Positions 1 to 8,590 of a stretch of DNA of 64,000 nucleotides are shown here, piece after piece. The position numbers and the translations under genes were made by a program. Source of the DNA: Pseudodesulfovibrio sediminis (GTDB lineage: Bacteria > Desulfobacterota > Desulfovibrionia > Desulfovibrionales > Desulfovibrionaceae); contig NZ_AP024485.1 of NCBI RefSeq assembly GCF_020886695.1, positions 257,001 through 321,000 of the forward strand, given 5' to 3'. A model generated the notes under the pieces. It had not been told where the DNA came from. It did not search any database and was given only the letters and a program-made list of their open reading frames with translations. Each line of letters opens with the position of its first letter. The first letter of the stretch is position 1.

Positions 1-1106
1 TTATTGAAGTGGAGTACGAGCAGGACGGCAAGTCGACCAAATTGGTTTTCTCCGGAGATCTCGGGCGTCCGGAACAGTTGATCATAAGCGACCCGACAGA
101 GGTTGATTGTGCTGATTATCTCTTTCTTGAGTCCACATATGGCAACCGAAATCACAAGGATGAGGCGGGCAGTATGGACGAGCTCGCCGAGGCTATTGCC
201 TATAGCTATGAGCATAAGGAAAAGGTGGTTATCCCCGCATTTGCCGTGGAGCGTTCCCAGCAGTTGATCTATACCCTGTTCCTTTTGCAGAAGCAGGGTA
301 AAGTGCCGGCGGATATGCCAGTCTATCTGGACAGTCCCCTGGCGATTCGAGCTACGGAAATCTTTCGCAAGCATCCTGAATTCTTTGACGAAGAGACGCG
401 GAAGCTCTTGGCGAATGGAGAGAACCCACTGGACTTGCCGAATCTGCATTTCACGGAAAGCCGGGAGCAATCCCAGGCCATTAATGAAACACGCGGCCCT
501 GCCATCATTATATCTGCCAGCGGTATGGCGAACGCCGGTCGCATCAAGCATCATTTGCGTCATAACCTGTGGCGCCCTGGAGCCAGCGTGGTTTTTGTCG
601 GCTGGCAGGGTGTCGGTACGCCCGGCAGAAAGATTTTGGGGGGTGCCAATAAGATTCGCCTCTTCGGTGAAGAGGTTGCGATTAATGCCAAGATCTTTAC
701 CATTAACAGCTTCTCTGGCCATGCCGGTCAGGATGAGCTGATGAACTGGCTCGGCACCATGAAAGGCAAGCCGGTAAAGGTGATCCTGGTCCATGGCGAG
801 GCTGAGGTCCAGGAGGAATTCGGTGCGCTTATAACTGATAAATTCGGTTTTTCCGTTCATATTCCGGAATACATGGAAGAGCTGGAACTTGAACCCGGGG
901 CCGAATTCATGTCTGTGGTGGACATGGAGGTCGCGAGACCGCGTGTGGACTGGGAATTCCTGCTGGCAGATTCTGAGAATTTGTATGCAGAATTGAAGAA
1001 ACGTGTTCACGATGTGGAAAACCGTCCCTGGGTGGATCAGGCCGAGCTGCGAGACAAGTTGCTTGACATCAATCGAAATATCGTTGAGCTCGTCTCCGAG
1101 ATGTAA
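1..1106 (+). CDS. beta-CASP metallo-beta-lactamase RNA nuclease (5' truncated)
   Basis: C-terminal part of a metallo-beta-lactamase/beta-CASP/RMMBL nuclease of the RNA-specificity (CPSF-like) type. The open frame runs from base 3 with no start in the window, so the gene begins upstream; the first in-window GTG (9) is not a credible start. Visible are the SGDLGR strand, the LESTYGNR motif of the family, the beta-CASP domain (PAFAVERSQQL, YLDSPLA, IIISASGMANAGR), and the RMMBL end with SFSGHAGQDEL and VILVHGE, which supply late metal ligands. The N-terminal HxHxDH metal site must lie upstream. Expected role is cytoplasmic RNA processing or decay. It ends 2 nt before rsmD, so it probably shares a transcript. 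Confidence 0.85.
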   Translation, partial: IEVEYEQDGKSTKLVFSGDLGRPEQLIISDPTEVDCADYLFLESTYGNRNHKDEAGSMDELAEAIAYSYEHKEKVVIPAFAVERSQQLIYTLFLLQKQGKVPADMPVYLDSPLAIRATEIFRKHPEFFDEETRKLLANGENPLDLPNLHFTESREQSQAINETRGPAIIISASGMANAGRIKHHLRHNLWRPGASVVFVGWQGVGTPGRKILGGANKIRLFGEEVAINAKIFTINSFSGHAGQDELMNWLGTMKGKPVKVILVHGEAEVQEEFGALITDKFGFSVHIPEYMEELELEPGAEFMSVVDMEVARPRVDWEFLLADSENLYAELKKRVHDVENRPWVDQAELRDKLLDINRNIVELVSEM

Positions 1107-1108
1107 AT

Positions 1109-1669
1109 ATGCGAATAGTTGGTGGACAATATAAAGGCCGCAGGATCAAGACCTGCGAAGGGCCGGGATATAGACCCGCTACCATGAAAGTGAGAGAGTC
1201 CATCTTCTCCATGCTCATGGCGCGTGGTATATGCTTTCCCGATGTCCGGGTCATCGACATGTTTGCCGGGTCCGGCAGTCTGGCTCTGGAATGTTTGAGC
1301 AGGGGAACCACAACTGCGTGGTTTGTCGAGAAAAGTGCCAAGGCCGCGGGGCTGATCAGGAAGAATCTGGCAGAGCTCAATGTGCCGAAACAGTACTCCA
1401 AGGTGGTCAGCAAGGATCTTTTCGGCGTTCTGTCCAAACAACCGGAAGAGCCCTTTGATCTGGTATTCATTGACCCGCCTTACGGGAAAGATCTGTTGAT
1501 TCCGGCTTTGGAAAAAGCGCTGAAGAATGGGTGGATTGCTTCGGGAGCCTTTGTGTTGGCCGAAGTTGAAACTGCGATAGAGGCTCCCACCGAGGGGCCG
1601 ATTGCTGATATGGAATTGTTAACAGACCGAGAATATGGTCAGACCAGGATATTTTTATGGCGGAATTGA
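1109..1669 (+). CDS. rsmD: 16S rRNA (guanine(966)-N(2))-methyltransferase RsmD
   Basis: 186-residue SAM-dependent methyltransferase that methylates N2 of G966 in 16S rRNA during 30S assembly. The N-terminal RPATMKVRES segment (22-31), SAM-binding motif VIDMFAGSGSLALE (48-61) and catalytic DPPY (122-125) are all present and length is normal for the family. It starts 2 nt after the upstream nuclease stop. Its end overlaps coaD by 13 nt; rsmD-coaD is a widespread bacterial gene pair, which supports both calls. Confidence 0.93.
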   Translation: MRIVGGQYKGRRIKTCEGPGYRPATMKVRESIFSMLMARGICFPDVRVIDMFAGSGSLALECLSRGTTTAWFVEKSAKAAGLIRKNLAELNVPKQYSKVVSKDLFGVLSKQPEEPFDLVFIDPPYGKDLLIPALEKALKNGWIASGAFVLAEVETAIEAPTEGPIADMELLTDREYGQTRIFLWRN

Positions 1670-2184
1670 ACCCCAGATTGGCTGTGTACCCAGGCACCTT
1701 TGACCCGTTGACTATGGGACACGTCAGCTTGACGCGGCGTGGTCTCAAGGTTTTTGATAATGTTATTCTTGCCGTTGCCAAGTCCACGCCCAAGAAAACC
1801 CTTTTCTCCATTGAGGAGCGTGTCGCTCTTGCTCGGGAAGTGTTCAGGGATGAACCTCGAATCACGGTCGAGCCTTTCGACTGCCTGCTCATTGATTATG
1901 TAGAGTCCGTCAACGCGGGGTCCATCATGCGTGGCCTGCGTGCTGTGTCGGATTTCGAGTATGAGTTTCAGATGGCCCTCATGAACCGTAAGCTGGAAAG
2001 AGAGATTGAGACGGTCTTCATGATGACGGATTTCAAGTGGATGTATCTGAGTTCCACCATCGTGAAGGAAGTTTCCCAGTATGGAGGGGATGTCCGTGGA
2101 TTGGTTCCGGGGCCGGTGATGAAGGCTCTGGCCGTGAAGTATGGTTTCAAACCAGCAAGCGGGAAAAGAAAAGGGCATGAGTAG
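1657..2184 (+). CDS. coaD: phosphopantetheine adenylyltransferase
   Basis: 175-residue nucleotidyltransferase of CoA biosynthesis, converting 4'-phosphopantetheine and ATP to dephospho-CoA. The N-terminal YPGTFDPLTMGH (11-22) contains the T/HxGH signature. RGLRAVSDFEYE and the SSTIVKE segment also match the family. The ATG lies inside the last codons of rsmD, and the stop overlaps the miaA start by 8 nt, indicating translational coupling. The C-terminal tail (ASGKRKGHE) is basic and probably disordered. Confidence 0.95.
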   Translation: MAELNPRLAVYPGTFDPLTMGHVSLTRRGLKVFDNVILAVAKSTPKKTLFSIEERVALAREVFRDEPRITVEPFDCLLIDYVESVNAGSIMRGLRAVSDFEYEFQMALMNRKLEREIETVFMMTDFKWMYLSSTIVKEVSQYGGDVRGLVPGPVMKALAVKYGFKPASGKRKGHE

Positions 2185-3106
2185 CAAGCCTCCCATTGTC
2201 TGTCTGTTGGGACCTACCGGTACCGGCAAGACCGCTGCGGCCATTGCCATTGCAGGGCGAATGGCTGCCAGTGTTATCAATTTTGATTCCCGTCAGGTGT
2301 ATGCGGATTTCCCTCTCATTACGGCACAGCCCGATGCAGAGGAGCAGGCCGCATGTCCCCACTTGCTGTATGGTTTTCTGGCCACGGAAGAGAAAATGAC
2401 GGCGGCCCGGTTTGTAGAGTTGGCCGTGAAGAAGATCGAGGAAGTCCGCGCAGGTGGAAGGCTGCCTATTCTGGTGGGAGGGACTGGTCTCTATCTGCGC
2501 TCCCTGCTTTCGGGGATTGCGCCTATCCCCGAGATACCGGAGGAGATTCGGGCGCAGGTTCTTGCTCGTGTGAAAAAGGACGGCCCACAGGTGATGCATG
2601 CGGAGTTGGTGAAGACTGACCCTGACTATGCGGCCAAGATTCATCCCAATGATACCCAGCGCAACGCCCGTGCAGCCGAAGTCTTTCTGGCAACCGGCAA
2701 GAACATGACCTGGTGGCATACGGAAAGTGAGCACACGCCCGCCCCCTATGATGCCCTCAAGATCGGCATGAAGATCAGGCTGGATGATCTGGAGCCGCAT
2801 TTGGCCAATCGCATCGGCAGCATGCTGTCGCACGGTGCCATTGATGAATCCAGGGCAGCCTATGCGAAATGTTCGGACAGGAACGCTCCCGGATGGACCG
2901 GTATCGGCTGTGCTGAGCTGTTGGGATTTCTTCGTGACGAGTTGTCATTGGAAGAGACCCGGTATCGTTGGGTCAAGAATACGCGGGCCTATGCCAAGCG
3001 TCAGATCACCTGGTTCAACAAGGAAACCGACATCCACTGGTTTACACCAGGCGAGAATGATCGCATTGCAGATCTTGTGGAGACGTGGTTGGCAGAAAGG
3101 ATTTAA
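2177..3106 (+). CDS. miaA: tRNA dimethylallyltransferase MiaA
   Basis: 309 residues. Transfers the dimethylallyl group to N6 of A37 in tRNAs reading UNN codons. P-loop GPTGTGKT is at 12-19, followed by INFDSRQVY (the family usually has DSMQVY), a GGTGLYLR strand and the tRNA-contacting NDTQRNARAAEV segment. The frame is open from 2141, but ATG at 2177 puts the P-loop at its usual distance and follows an AAGGG ribosome-binding site, so it is preferred. Its 3' end overlaps the convergent sixA-like gene by 4 nt. Confidence 0.93.
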   Translation: MSSKPPIVCLLGPTGTGKTAAAIAIAGRMAASVINFDSRQVYADFPLITAQPDAEEQAACPHLLYGFLATEEKMTAARFVELAVKKIEEVRAGGRLPILVGGTGLYLRSLLSGIAPIPEIPEEIRAQVLARVKKDGPQVMHAELVKTDPDYAAKIHPNDTQRNARAAEVFLATGKNMTWWHTESEHTPAPYDALKIGMKIRLDDLEPHLANRIGSMLSHGAIDESRAAYAKCSDRNAPGWTGIGCAELLGFLRDELSLEETRYRWVKNTRAYAKRQITWFNKETDIHWFTPGENDRIADLVETWLAERI

Positions 3107-3591
3107 TCTGTCGCGATTGCACTGAGTTGCGAAGGGGTCAGATACCAATTCAAGGTCCCTTTTTTTTCGCTGACAATCATTTTGAGTTGTATGATCCCGC
3201 CATTTTCGATGGCAATATCCACATTATTCCCCGGCACGAGAATTTCCGAGGCCACTGAACCGAGCGAAGGCAGGTGCCCGGCAATGAGAATGGACTCCAG
3301 GCCGTCATATTCCCGAATATAGTGAATTGTTTCAGTGGCGGGAGTCATCGCCTTGACAGATTCGGTTACCTGAATTCTGGATGTGGGGTAGCCTGTATAC
3401 TGGGCCATTATTTCGGCTGTCTGAATGGATCTGACCTTGGGGCTGGCAACGACCAGTTCAAAACGCAGGCCCAGCACTCTGGCAGCCCGTGCTGATTTTT
3501 CTACCTGCTCACGTCCTACAGGGCTGAGGGGCTGGGTGGGATCGAGTTCTTTGGACAGGCATGCGCCATGTTGCATCAGGTGGACAAGCAT
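3103..3591 (-). CDS. SixA-like phosphohistidine phosphatase
   Basis: 162-residue histidine-phosphatase superfamily protein. The N-terminal strand reads LMQHG (5-9) in place of the usual RHG: the nucleophilic His is kept but Arg is Gln. PLSPVGREQ, ASPKVRSIQTAE and AGHLPSLG (second catalytic His) follow as in SixA proteins, which remove phosphate from phosphohistidine of signalling or PTS-type proteins. It is a single-gene unit convergent to miaA. The Gln variant appears in other SixA-like proteins as I recall them, so activity is likely retained, but the substrate is unknown. Confidence 0.75.
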   Translation of the reverse strand: MLVHLMQHGACLSKELDPTQPLSPVGREQVEKSARAARVLGLRFELVVASPKVRSIQTAEIMAQYTGYPTSRIQVTESVKAMTPATETIHYIREYDGLESILIAGHLPSLGSVASEILVPGNNVDIAIENGGIIQLKMIVSEKKGTLNWYLTPSQLSAIATD

Positions 3592-3746
3592 TCAGTCTCC
3601 AGTGGTTTGAGTGCCGCAACGCATCCTGTAGCATCCACGCAGGGGAGGGGCAAGCGGCTTGCAGAAAAGCATCAACCACGATACATGCGGTGAAGCATTG
3701 ATAGTATCTGCCGGTCACGGCATTGAATATAGAGGATAGCACACCG

Positions 3747-4676
3747 ATGTCATTTCGATTGTATTTATTTATTGCCTTGTCGTTAATCACTTTTTCCGTC
3801 CCTGCACAGGCTTTTACCGGCTTCGTGCAATACTTTGACAATGGGGGAACCATTGCCTGGGGTGACGGTGCGCTCACGGTTGTGAGAGGCATGGAAAAAA
3901 GCCCGGGTAGTGGAAAAGTGACAGCTTCTCCGTTTGCCATTCGCAAGGCCACTTCCCTGGCCCGCAAGCAGTTGCTTGGCATGATCATGGCGACGCGCAT
4001 TGACTCAAGGCAGACTGTCAGCAGTTATCTCTCCGGTGAGGCGGGGGTTGCAGCACAGGTTCGGGGGCTGGTTCACAATTCATTGTTTACGGGCCCCGGC
4101 ATCTATGATGAAGGTGGTACGGTAAAGGTGTCCGAAACCTTCAGGGGCAATCTGGCTGATCTCGTTTTTCCCAAGACCATTCAGTTCCAGAGTGGAATTC
4201 CGCCCAAACTGTCAACTTCGTTGGAGAAAAGTTTTGATTTTTCCGATGATGAGCCCTTGCCCGCTGGCGATGCAGCCAGTTATACCGGGGTCATCATTGA
4301 CGCCCGCGGCTTGAAGATCATCCCGGCTCTGGCTCCGGTCATTTATGGTCAGGATGGATTGGGAGCATACGGGACCTTCCTTGTGAGTCGGGAGAATGTT
4401 GTCAATAAGGGCCTGGTGGCCTATGCCAAGCGCATGGACAAGCCCGTACTGAGCAGTCGGGTAGGCAAAAATCCCTTGATCGTTAAGGCCATGAGCACCT
4501 ATGGCTCCTGGCGAACCGATTTGATTATTCCCACACCCATGGCGCAACTGGTCAGGGCAATCATGGAAAATGATGCCATAGCAGCCAATTGCAGGGTGGT
4601 TATTGTTGTGGATAAACCCACGATTTTGCAGGGTGAAAACTCTGCCTTGATGGAGAAGTGTAATGAAGATGCGTAA
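3747..4676 (+). CDS. secreted protein of unknown function (LPP20/FlgP-like flavour)
   Basis: 309 residues with a clear signal peptide (LYLFIALSLITF, predicted cleavage after VPAQA). ATG 3747 is chosen over the upstream in-frame ATG 3723 because an AGGA motif precedes it and the signal peptide then begins directly. The mature part has an A-x-R-K-A-x-x-x-A-R helix (about 70-85) and a YTGVIIDARGLKIIPA strand reminiscent of LPP20/FlgP-type periplasmic proteins; that resemblance is weak and from memory. The stop overlaps the next secreted-protein gene by 14 nt, so the two are probably partners in the periplasm. Confidence 0.7.
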   Translation: MSFRLYLFIALSLITFSVPAQAFTGFVQYFDNGGTIAWGDGALTVVRGMEKSPGSGKVTASPFAIRKATSLARKQLLGMIMATRIDSRQTVSSYLSGEAGVAAQVRGLVHNSLFTGPGIYDEGGTVKVSETFRGNLADLVFPKTIQFQSGIPPKLSTSLEKSFDFSDDEPLPAGDAASYTGVIIDARGLKIIPALAPVIYGQDGLGAYGTFLVSRENVVNKGLVAYAKRMDKPVLSSRVGKNPLIVKAMSTYGSWRTDLIIPTPMAQLVRAIMENDAIAANCRVVIVVDKPTILQGENSALMEKCNEDA

Positions 4677-5571
4677 ATTTTCGATATTCTTATTCCTTTC
4701 AGTTCTTTTCCTGCTTGTTGCTATCAACCCTGTGTTGGCTGCAAAAGTCACGGTTTTTACTCCTCTGAAAGAAGATATGTCTGCCATGGAGTTGCGGAAA
4801 CAGGCCCTTTCCGAGGGATTTGCTCAGGCGATCATGGAAGAGGCGCAGCGCATGCTTTCCTCCAAGCTGGGGGCTGAGCGTGCAGAACTCTTCAGGCAGT
4901 ATCTTGTCAATCACGGGCGGCCGTATGTTCAGGGATACAAGATTTTATCCTCCAAAGTCGTTGAAGGCGGGCTGGATATGAGTCTGGATGTGCGGGTGAA
5001 CCGCAGGTCATTGCGTGACGGTCTCAAGCATATGGGTATTGTTTCTACCCTGGAGACATCGCAGCCAGCGTCTGTCATCTGGCCCAGTTCCATCAAGGAA
5101 GAGGACTTGCTCAGATTGCAGGGGCTCATGCTGTTGACAGGGCTGGAGTCTGCCGGTGACGTGTTCCCGGCCTTTACCCTGGAGAAGACGGCCGAGGGCA
5201 CTTACAAGGGGCACTTGGTCGTCGAAGATCGTGAATGGGTCAGCATCAACAAAGACATGGCTGTGGTCTGGTTCGATCTCTGGTCCAAATATTTTTCTCG
5301 TACACAGAAAACTGCTGCAAAGGGCCCCTCCGAGCTTCTGACCATTTCCGGCTGGTTCTCACCTGACGGGGTCTTGGAGTTCGACAGGGTCTTGAAAAAG
5401 TGGGATGGAGCCGTCCAGAACGTCAAACTCGTCGATATGGATATGCAGGCCTCCGGTGTTGGTGCCACCTGGGGCATGAGTGTCACGGATCATGAGCGGC
5501 TGAATATGTTGTTGACCAGTTTCTTGCCGCAGCGTGGTTTGAGTTTTCATCTGCATCAGGAAGACAAGTAG
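4663..5571 (+). CDS. secreted protein of unknown function (DUF2066/FlgT-like N-terminus)
   Basis: 302 residues, signal peptide FSIFLFLSVLFLLVA with cleavage after VLA. Residues 30-120 contain an R-K-Q-A-L-x-E-G-F-A helix and a Y-K-I-L-S-S-K strand pattern resembling the first domain of DUF2066 or FlgT-like proteins; I cannot assign a family firmly. Start ATG 4663 has a GGAG 7 nt upstream and overlaps the preceding gene, implying coupling. pgsA begins 9 nt downstream. Role not assigned; a periplasmic or outer-membrane-associated function is the most that can be inferred. Confidence 0.7.
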   Translation: MKMRKFSIFLFLSVLFLLVAINPVLAAKVTVFTPLKEDMSAMELRKQALSEGFAQAIMEEAQRMLSSKLGAERAELFRQYLVNHGRPYVQGYKILSSKVVEGGLDMSLDVRVNRRSLRDGLKHMGIVSTLETSQPASVIWPSSIKEEDLLRLQGLMLLTGLESAGDVFPAFTLEKTAEGTYKGHLVVEDREWVSINKDMAVVWFDLWSKYFSRTQKTAAKGPSELLTISGWFSPDGVLEFDRVLKKWDGAVQNVKLVDMDMQASGVGATWGMSVTDHERLNMLLTSFLPQRGLSFHLHQEDK

Positions 5572-5580
5572 AGGACTGTT

Positions 5581-6150
5581 GTGCCCGGGGATACCATTTG
5601 GACCATTCCGAATATTCTGACTATCCTCAGGATTTTCCTGACGCCACTCTTTGTCATGGCCTATATCAGCGAGAACTTTAACCTCGCGTGGATTCTTTTT
5701 GCCATAGCAGGTCTGACGGATGCCCTTGACGGGTTCCTCGCCCGTATCTGGAATCAGCGTACCCAACTCGGGGCCATGCTTGATCCGCTTGCAGACAAGG
5801 CTCTTCTCGTTACTTCATTTATTTGTCTGGCCATAAAAGGCTGGATTCCCAGTGGATTTACCGTGCTGGTCGTCAGTCGTGACGTCATCATCATCGGCGG
5901 ACTGGCTGTGCTCAGTTTTTGGGGTGTGGATGTCAGAAGCCGCATCAAACCCATCTGGATCAGTAAGATGACCACAGCCGCTCAGATTTTCCTGGTGATT
6001 TTCGTGATGATTCAGCGTTCGTTTGATCTGGATTTCCCCGGTACCACCGGAGCCTTTGTCTGGATAACGGGCGCGGCAACTGTTGTGTCGGGGGTCGCGT
6101 ACGTTCGTCGAGGCTTTGAACTCTTTTCCGAAGAGAGTGGCGAGGTATAA
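5581..6150 (+). CDS. pgsA: CDP-diacylglycerol--glycerol-3-phosphate 3-phosphatidyltransferase
   Basis: 189-residue polytopic membrane enzyme making phosphatidylglycerol phosphate, the committed step to phosphatidylglycerol and cardiolipin. The CDP-alcohol phosphotransferase signature D-G-x2-A-R-x8-G-x3-D-x3-D is intact (DGFLAR, then LGAMLDPLADK), and several hydrophobic helices flank it. The start is GTG 5581 with an AGAGGA site just upstream. Substrate choice (glycerol-3-phosphate) is inferred from close similarity to PgsA. The gene ends at a bidirectional terminator shared with tatA. Confidence 0.88.
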   Translation: MPGDTIWTIPNILTILRIFLTPLFVMAYISENFNLAWILFAIAGLTDALDGFLARIWNQRTQLGAMLDPLADKALLVTSFICLAIKGWIPSGFTVLVVSRDVIIIGGLAVLSFWGVDVRSRIKPIWISKMTTAAQIFLVIFVMIQRSFDLDFPGTTGAFVWITGAATVVSGVAYVRRGFELFSEESGEV

Positions 6151-6153
6151 GAA

Positions 6154-6185
6154 AAGCCCGACTGCATGACAGCCGGGCTTGAAAT
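6154..6185. terminator. bidirectional intrinsic terminator between pgsA and tatA
   Basis: AAGCCCGACT (6154-6163) pairs with AGCCGGGCTT (6171-6180) with one mismatch around a 7-nt loop. T-rich tracts follow on both strands (AAATTTT on plus, TTTTC on minus), suiting the two convergent genes. Confidence 0.8.
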
Positions 6186-6202
6186 TTTCGTATGCGAGCG
6201 GG

Positions 6203-6397
6203 TTAGCTTTCTTTCTTGTCTTCACTCTTATCCGATTTAGGGGTGACATCAATTTCTTCAGGCTCATTGGTGGCCTTTTTGAAGTTGCTGATGGCTCTGC
6301 CGATGCCGTCGCCGATCTGCGGTAGTTTTTTCGCGCCAAAGATGAAAACAGCAATGGCGAGAATGATAAGAAGTTCAGGTACTCCGAGTCCGAACAT
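6203..6397 (-). CDS. tatA: Sec-independent translocase protein TatA/TatE
   Basis: 64-residue TatA-family subunit of the twin-arginine translocase, which forms the size-variable pore for folded, often cofactor-bearing exports. It has a single N-terminal membrane helix ([20 protein letters not shown]) with the conserved Phe-Gly hinge, an amphipathic helix ([15 protein letters not shown]) and an acidic/lysine-rich tail. GGAGG lies 7 nt before the ATG. tatB and tatC are not in the window, so it stands as a single-gene unit. Confidence 0.92.
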   Translation of the reverse strand: MFGLGVPELLIILAIAVFIFGAKKLPQIGDGIGRAISNFKKATNEPEEIDVTPKSDKSEDKKES

Positions 6398-6623
6398 ATA
6401 TTGCCTCCAATTCGGTGAATGTCTTCACGATTATACGATGTCAGTGCATATACACCCGGGCCATAACACAGTCAAGGACTCCGATCTCTTTACGTGTTGG
6501 CATCAGGGTGAAATTATGCATGGTTTCCACCTTTACAATTAGGTGTGTGGGTCTTACATCAAACCAATCGGCATGCGGCCAGAGTTGGCATGCAAGTCCG
6601 TATGAATACGAACAAAGGTGAAC

Positions 6624-7007
6624 ATGGGCAATATCAAGAGACTCCCCGGCGATTCATGCCGACACTATGCGTTGGGTCACTGTTCCTATCAGGAATGGCT
6701 CAATCCGGGGTACACCCGCTCTTGGCGATGTCAGGTTATTGAACGATGGGAATCCGCCTTTGATGATTTTTTGGCCCGAGCAGAGGGCTTTGGTGTGGAG
6801 CAGGACGCTGTCCCCGATCTCTGGAACCGACAGTTTCAACGGTTGGCCCGAGAGGTGTTTCACTGTCAGCGCTATGTTTTTGAGCCGGGGGCTCCGGCCC
6901 TTGCTTGTCGCCATCAGGCTGAGGGCGTCTGTATTCTGTCGCAGCCCAAGTGCCATGGGCGATGTCGCCATTTTGAACGTGATGCTCATGAAAATGAGAC
7001 TAAATAG
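6624..7007 (+). CDS. eight-cysteine protein of unknown function
   Basis: 127 residues with eight Cys at 12, 20, 36, 81, 95, 103, 110 and 114: an N-terminal C-x7-C-x15-C group (within SCRHYALGHC and SWRC) and a C-terminal C-x7-C-x6-C-x3-C-x-HF group. The spacing suggests zinc or iron-sulfur ligation, but no family is recognised. The middle is a helical W/F/L-rich stretch. ATG 6624 has AAGG 6 nt upstream; GTG 6618 is in frame but has no better site. It is followed 19 nt later by another lineage-type hypothetical gene. No signal peptide, so cytoplasmic. Confidence 0.65.
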   Translation: MGNIKRLPGDSCRHYALGHCSYQEWLNPGYTRSWRCQVIERWESAFDDFLARAEGFGVEQDAVPDLWNRQFQRLAREVFHCQRYVFEPGAPALACRHQAEGVCILSQPKCHGRCRHFERDAHENETK

Positions 7008-7026
7008 CTAGTCAAGGAGTCTTCAT

Positions 7027-7812
7027 ATGCTGCTCTCTTTTCCGTATCTGCACCCCTCGTTGTGGTCGGGGGAACCGCTTGAGGGGCTCACCTTTTTTGA
7101 TCCCGGATTGGTGGAAAAGCCTTTTGATAACGGTTTCCGGCCCGACAATCTGCCCTTGGATTTCAAGAATGCCAACGCATTGATCAATGATTGCATCAAC
7201 TTTGGTGAACAATTCAAAGATCCCAGCGAAATGGCCTATTTCGGAGCGGTCACTGCCGACGATTTTTACGAAGGGTCGTCCATGTCCATCCAGGCGCAAT
7301 TGACGGAGCGTTTTACGGACGTTCTGGAGAAGAACCAGAAGGAGCGAGAAGAAAAGGAAGCGCGCTCCAAGGCGCAGTTCGTCCTGTTGCTTGCCTGGTT
7401 TTTTGAAGAGCGCATGATTGAACTGCAAGGACTGGAGCAGGGCGTCAAGGATTCATGGAAGTCCATGGATAAGACCATGGGCGTTGAGGATGAAGATCGA
7501 CTGGAAAAAAGGGTGGTGGACCTTGGCAGCGCCGAGAGCCACACCGGAGGCGTATCCGACGGACAAACCATCCCGCTGCCCTGGAAACGGGTTATAGAAG
7601 CCTTGCCCGGTTTTATTCCTGAAGGGACGGTCCTTGTCTGTGGAGACAAGGAGGTGCAGGAGGCATGGGAAGAGTACGGTATTGAGTTTTCGCAGGAGAA
7701 AGACGGCTTGTTCACAGCTACGCTGCCTGCCTGGAAGTTTGCCGGACGCCGTCGGGCGCCCGAAGATATGCCCCTCGCCCTCAGGGATGTGACCGTTGCG
7801 GTCATAAAATAA
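7027..7812 (+). CDS. hypothetical protein with central coiled coil
   Basis: 261 residues, not assigned to a known family. The N-terminal third is Pro/Phe-rich (FPYLHPSLW), the centre (about 90-150) is strongly charged and helical (EKNQKEREEKEARSKAQ), and the C-terminal third reads as a small alpha/beta segment (VLVCGDKEVQEAWEEYG). No signal peptide or membrane helix. AAGGAG precedes ATG 7027 by 8 nt. Position between the eight-Cys protein and a HAD phosphatase, with 19- and 15-nt gaps, implies one operon, but gives no function. Confidence 0.65.
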   Translation: MLLSFPYLHPSLWSGEPLEGLTFFDPGLVEKPFDNGFRPDNLPLDFKNANALINDCINFGEQFKDPSEMAYFGAVTADDFYEGSSMSIQAQLTERFTDVLEKNQKEREEKEARSKAQFVLLLAWFFEERMIELQGLEQGVKDSWKSMDKTMGVEDEDRLEKRVVDLGSAESHTGGVSDGQTIPLPWKRVIEALPGFIPEGTVLVCGDKEVQEAWEEYGIEFSQEKDGLFTATLPAWKFAGRRRAPEDMPLALRDVTVAVIK

Positions 7813-7827
7813 CAAACGGAGTTGTTC

Positions 7828-8487
7828 ATGGCGCTTGCCAACCCAATAATGGACCTCAGAGTGCTTGAAGGGGTGAAGACCGTTGTCTTTGACTGTGATG
7901 GCGTGCTCATCGATTCCTATGAAGCGAACATGCGCTATTACAGCGCTATCAAGGAGCAACTTGATCTGCCGCCACTGACGGAATCAGAAAAGGTTTTCGT
8001 GCATAGCCGTACCCACAAGGATGCCGTGCAGCATATTGTGCCGGAAGGGCAGTTTGACGAGGCATGGAAGGTGGTTCAGAATTTTGATTCCACTTCCCTG
8101 TATCAGTATCTCAAGCGGTCTGAAGGTATTCGTGAATTTGTCTGGTGGCTGCGGGATGCAGGGTTTAGGCTGGCCGTTAATACCAGTCGAGGGGAGTCCA
8201 TAGGGTTCATCCTCAATATGATGGACCTGGAAGGCTTTTTTCTCCCGGTTATTTCATCCGAAAAGGTCTGCGCACCCAAGCCGCATCCTGAAGGGTTGCA
8301 TACCATTATGCGCGATCATGACATAGAGCCTCATGAGCTTGCGTATATTGGCGACTCCAAGGTTGATGAGTTGGCGGCACAGGCCGCTGGCGTCCGTTTC
8401 TGGGCCTATAAGCACAGTGCCTTGAGGGCTGATGTGCACATCGAGAGTTTTTGGGACATCAAGGCCGCTATGCAGCGGTGTTATTAA
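7828..8487 (+). CDS. HAD-superfamily hydrolase (phosphoglycolate-phosphatase-like)
   Basis: 219 residues. Motif I is FDCDGVLIDS (nucleophile D22, acid/base D24), motif II is in VNTSRGES, motif III Lys is in APKPHPEGL, and motif IV is IGDSKVDELAAQAAGV. The helical cap between motifs I and II (about 35-110) makes it a subfamily I HAD like Gph or beta-phosphoglucomutase; the substrate cannot be read from sequence. ATG 7828 is preferred over TTG 7822 because ACGGAG lies 6 nt before it. Last gene of the 6624-8487 cluster. Confidence 0.82.
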   Translation: MALANPIMDLRVLEGVKTVVFDCDGVLIDSYEANMRYYSAIKEQLDLPPLTESEKVFVHSRTHKDAVQHIVPEGQFDEAWKVVQNFDSTSLYQYLKRSEGIREFVWWLRDAGFRLAVNTSRGESIGFILNMMDLEGFFLPVISSEKVCAPKPHPEGLHTIMRDHDIEPHELAYIGDSKVDELAAQAAGVRFWAYKHSALRADVHIESFWDIKAAMQRCY

Positions 8488-8590
8488 GCGCGAATTCGGC
8501 TATTTTAAGCTTGATTCTTGCTATTCGCTGTGCGAAATTACCATCATTGATAATACTGGCGGGCTTTGTGCTCTGCCACCCGGAGGAGAT

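Noticed and set aside
6415-6621. Small plus-strand ORFs between tatA and the eight-Cys gene
   Set aside because: No ribosome-binding sites, no coding character; the interval is probably the promoter region of tatA and the downstream genes.
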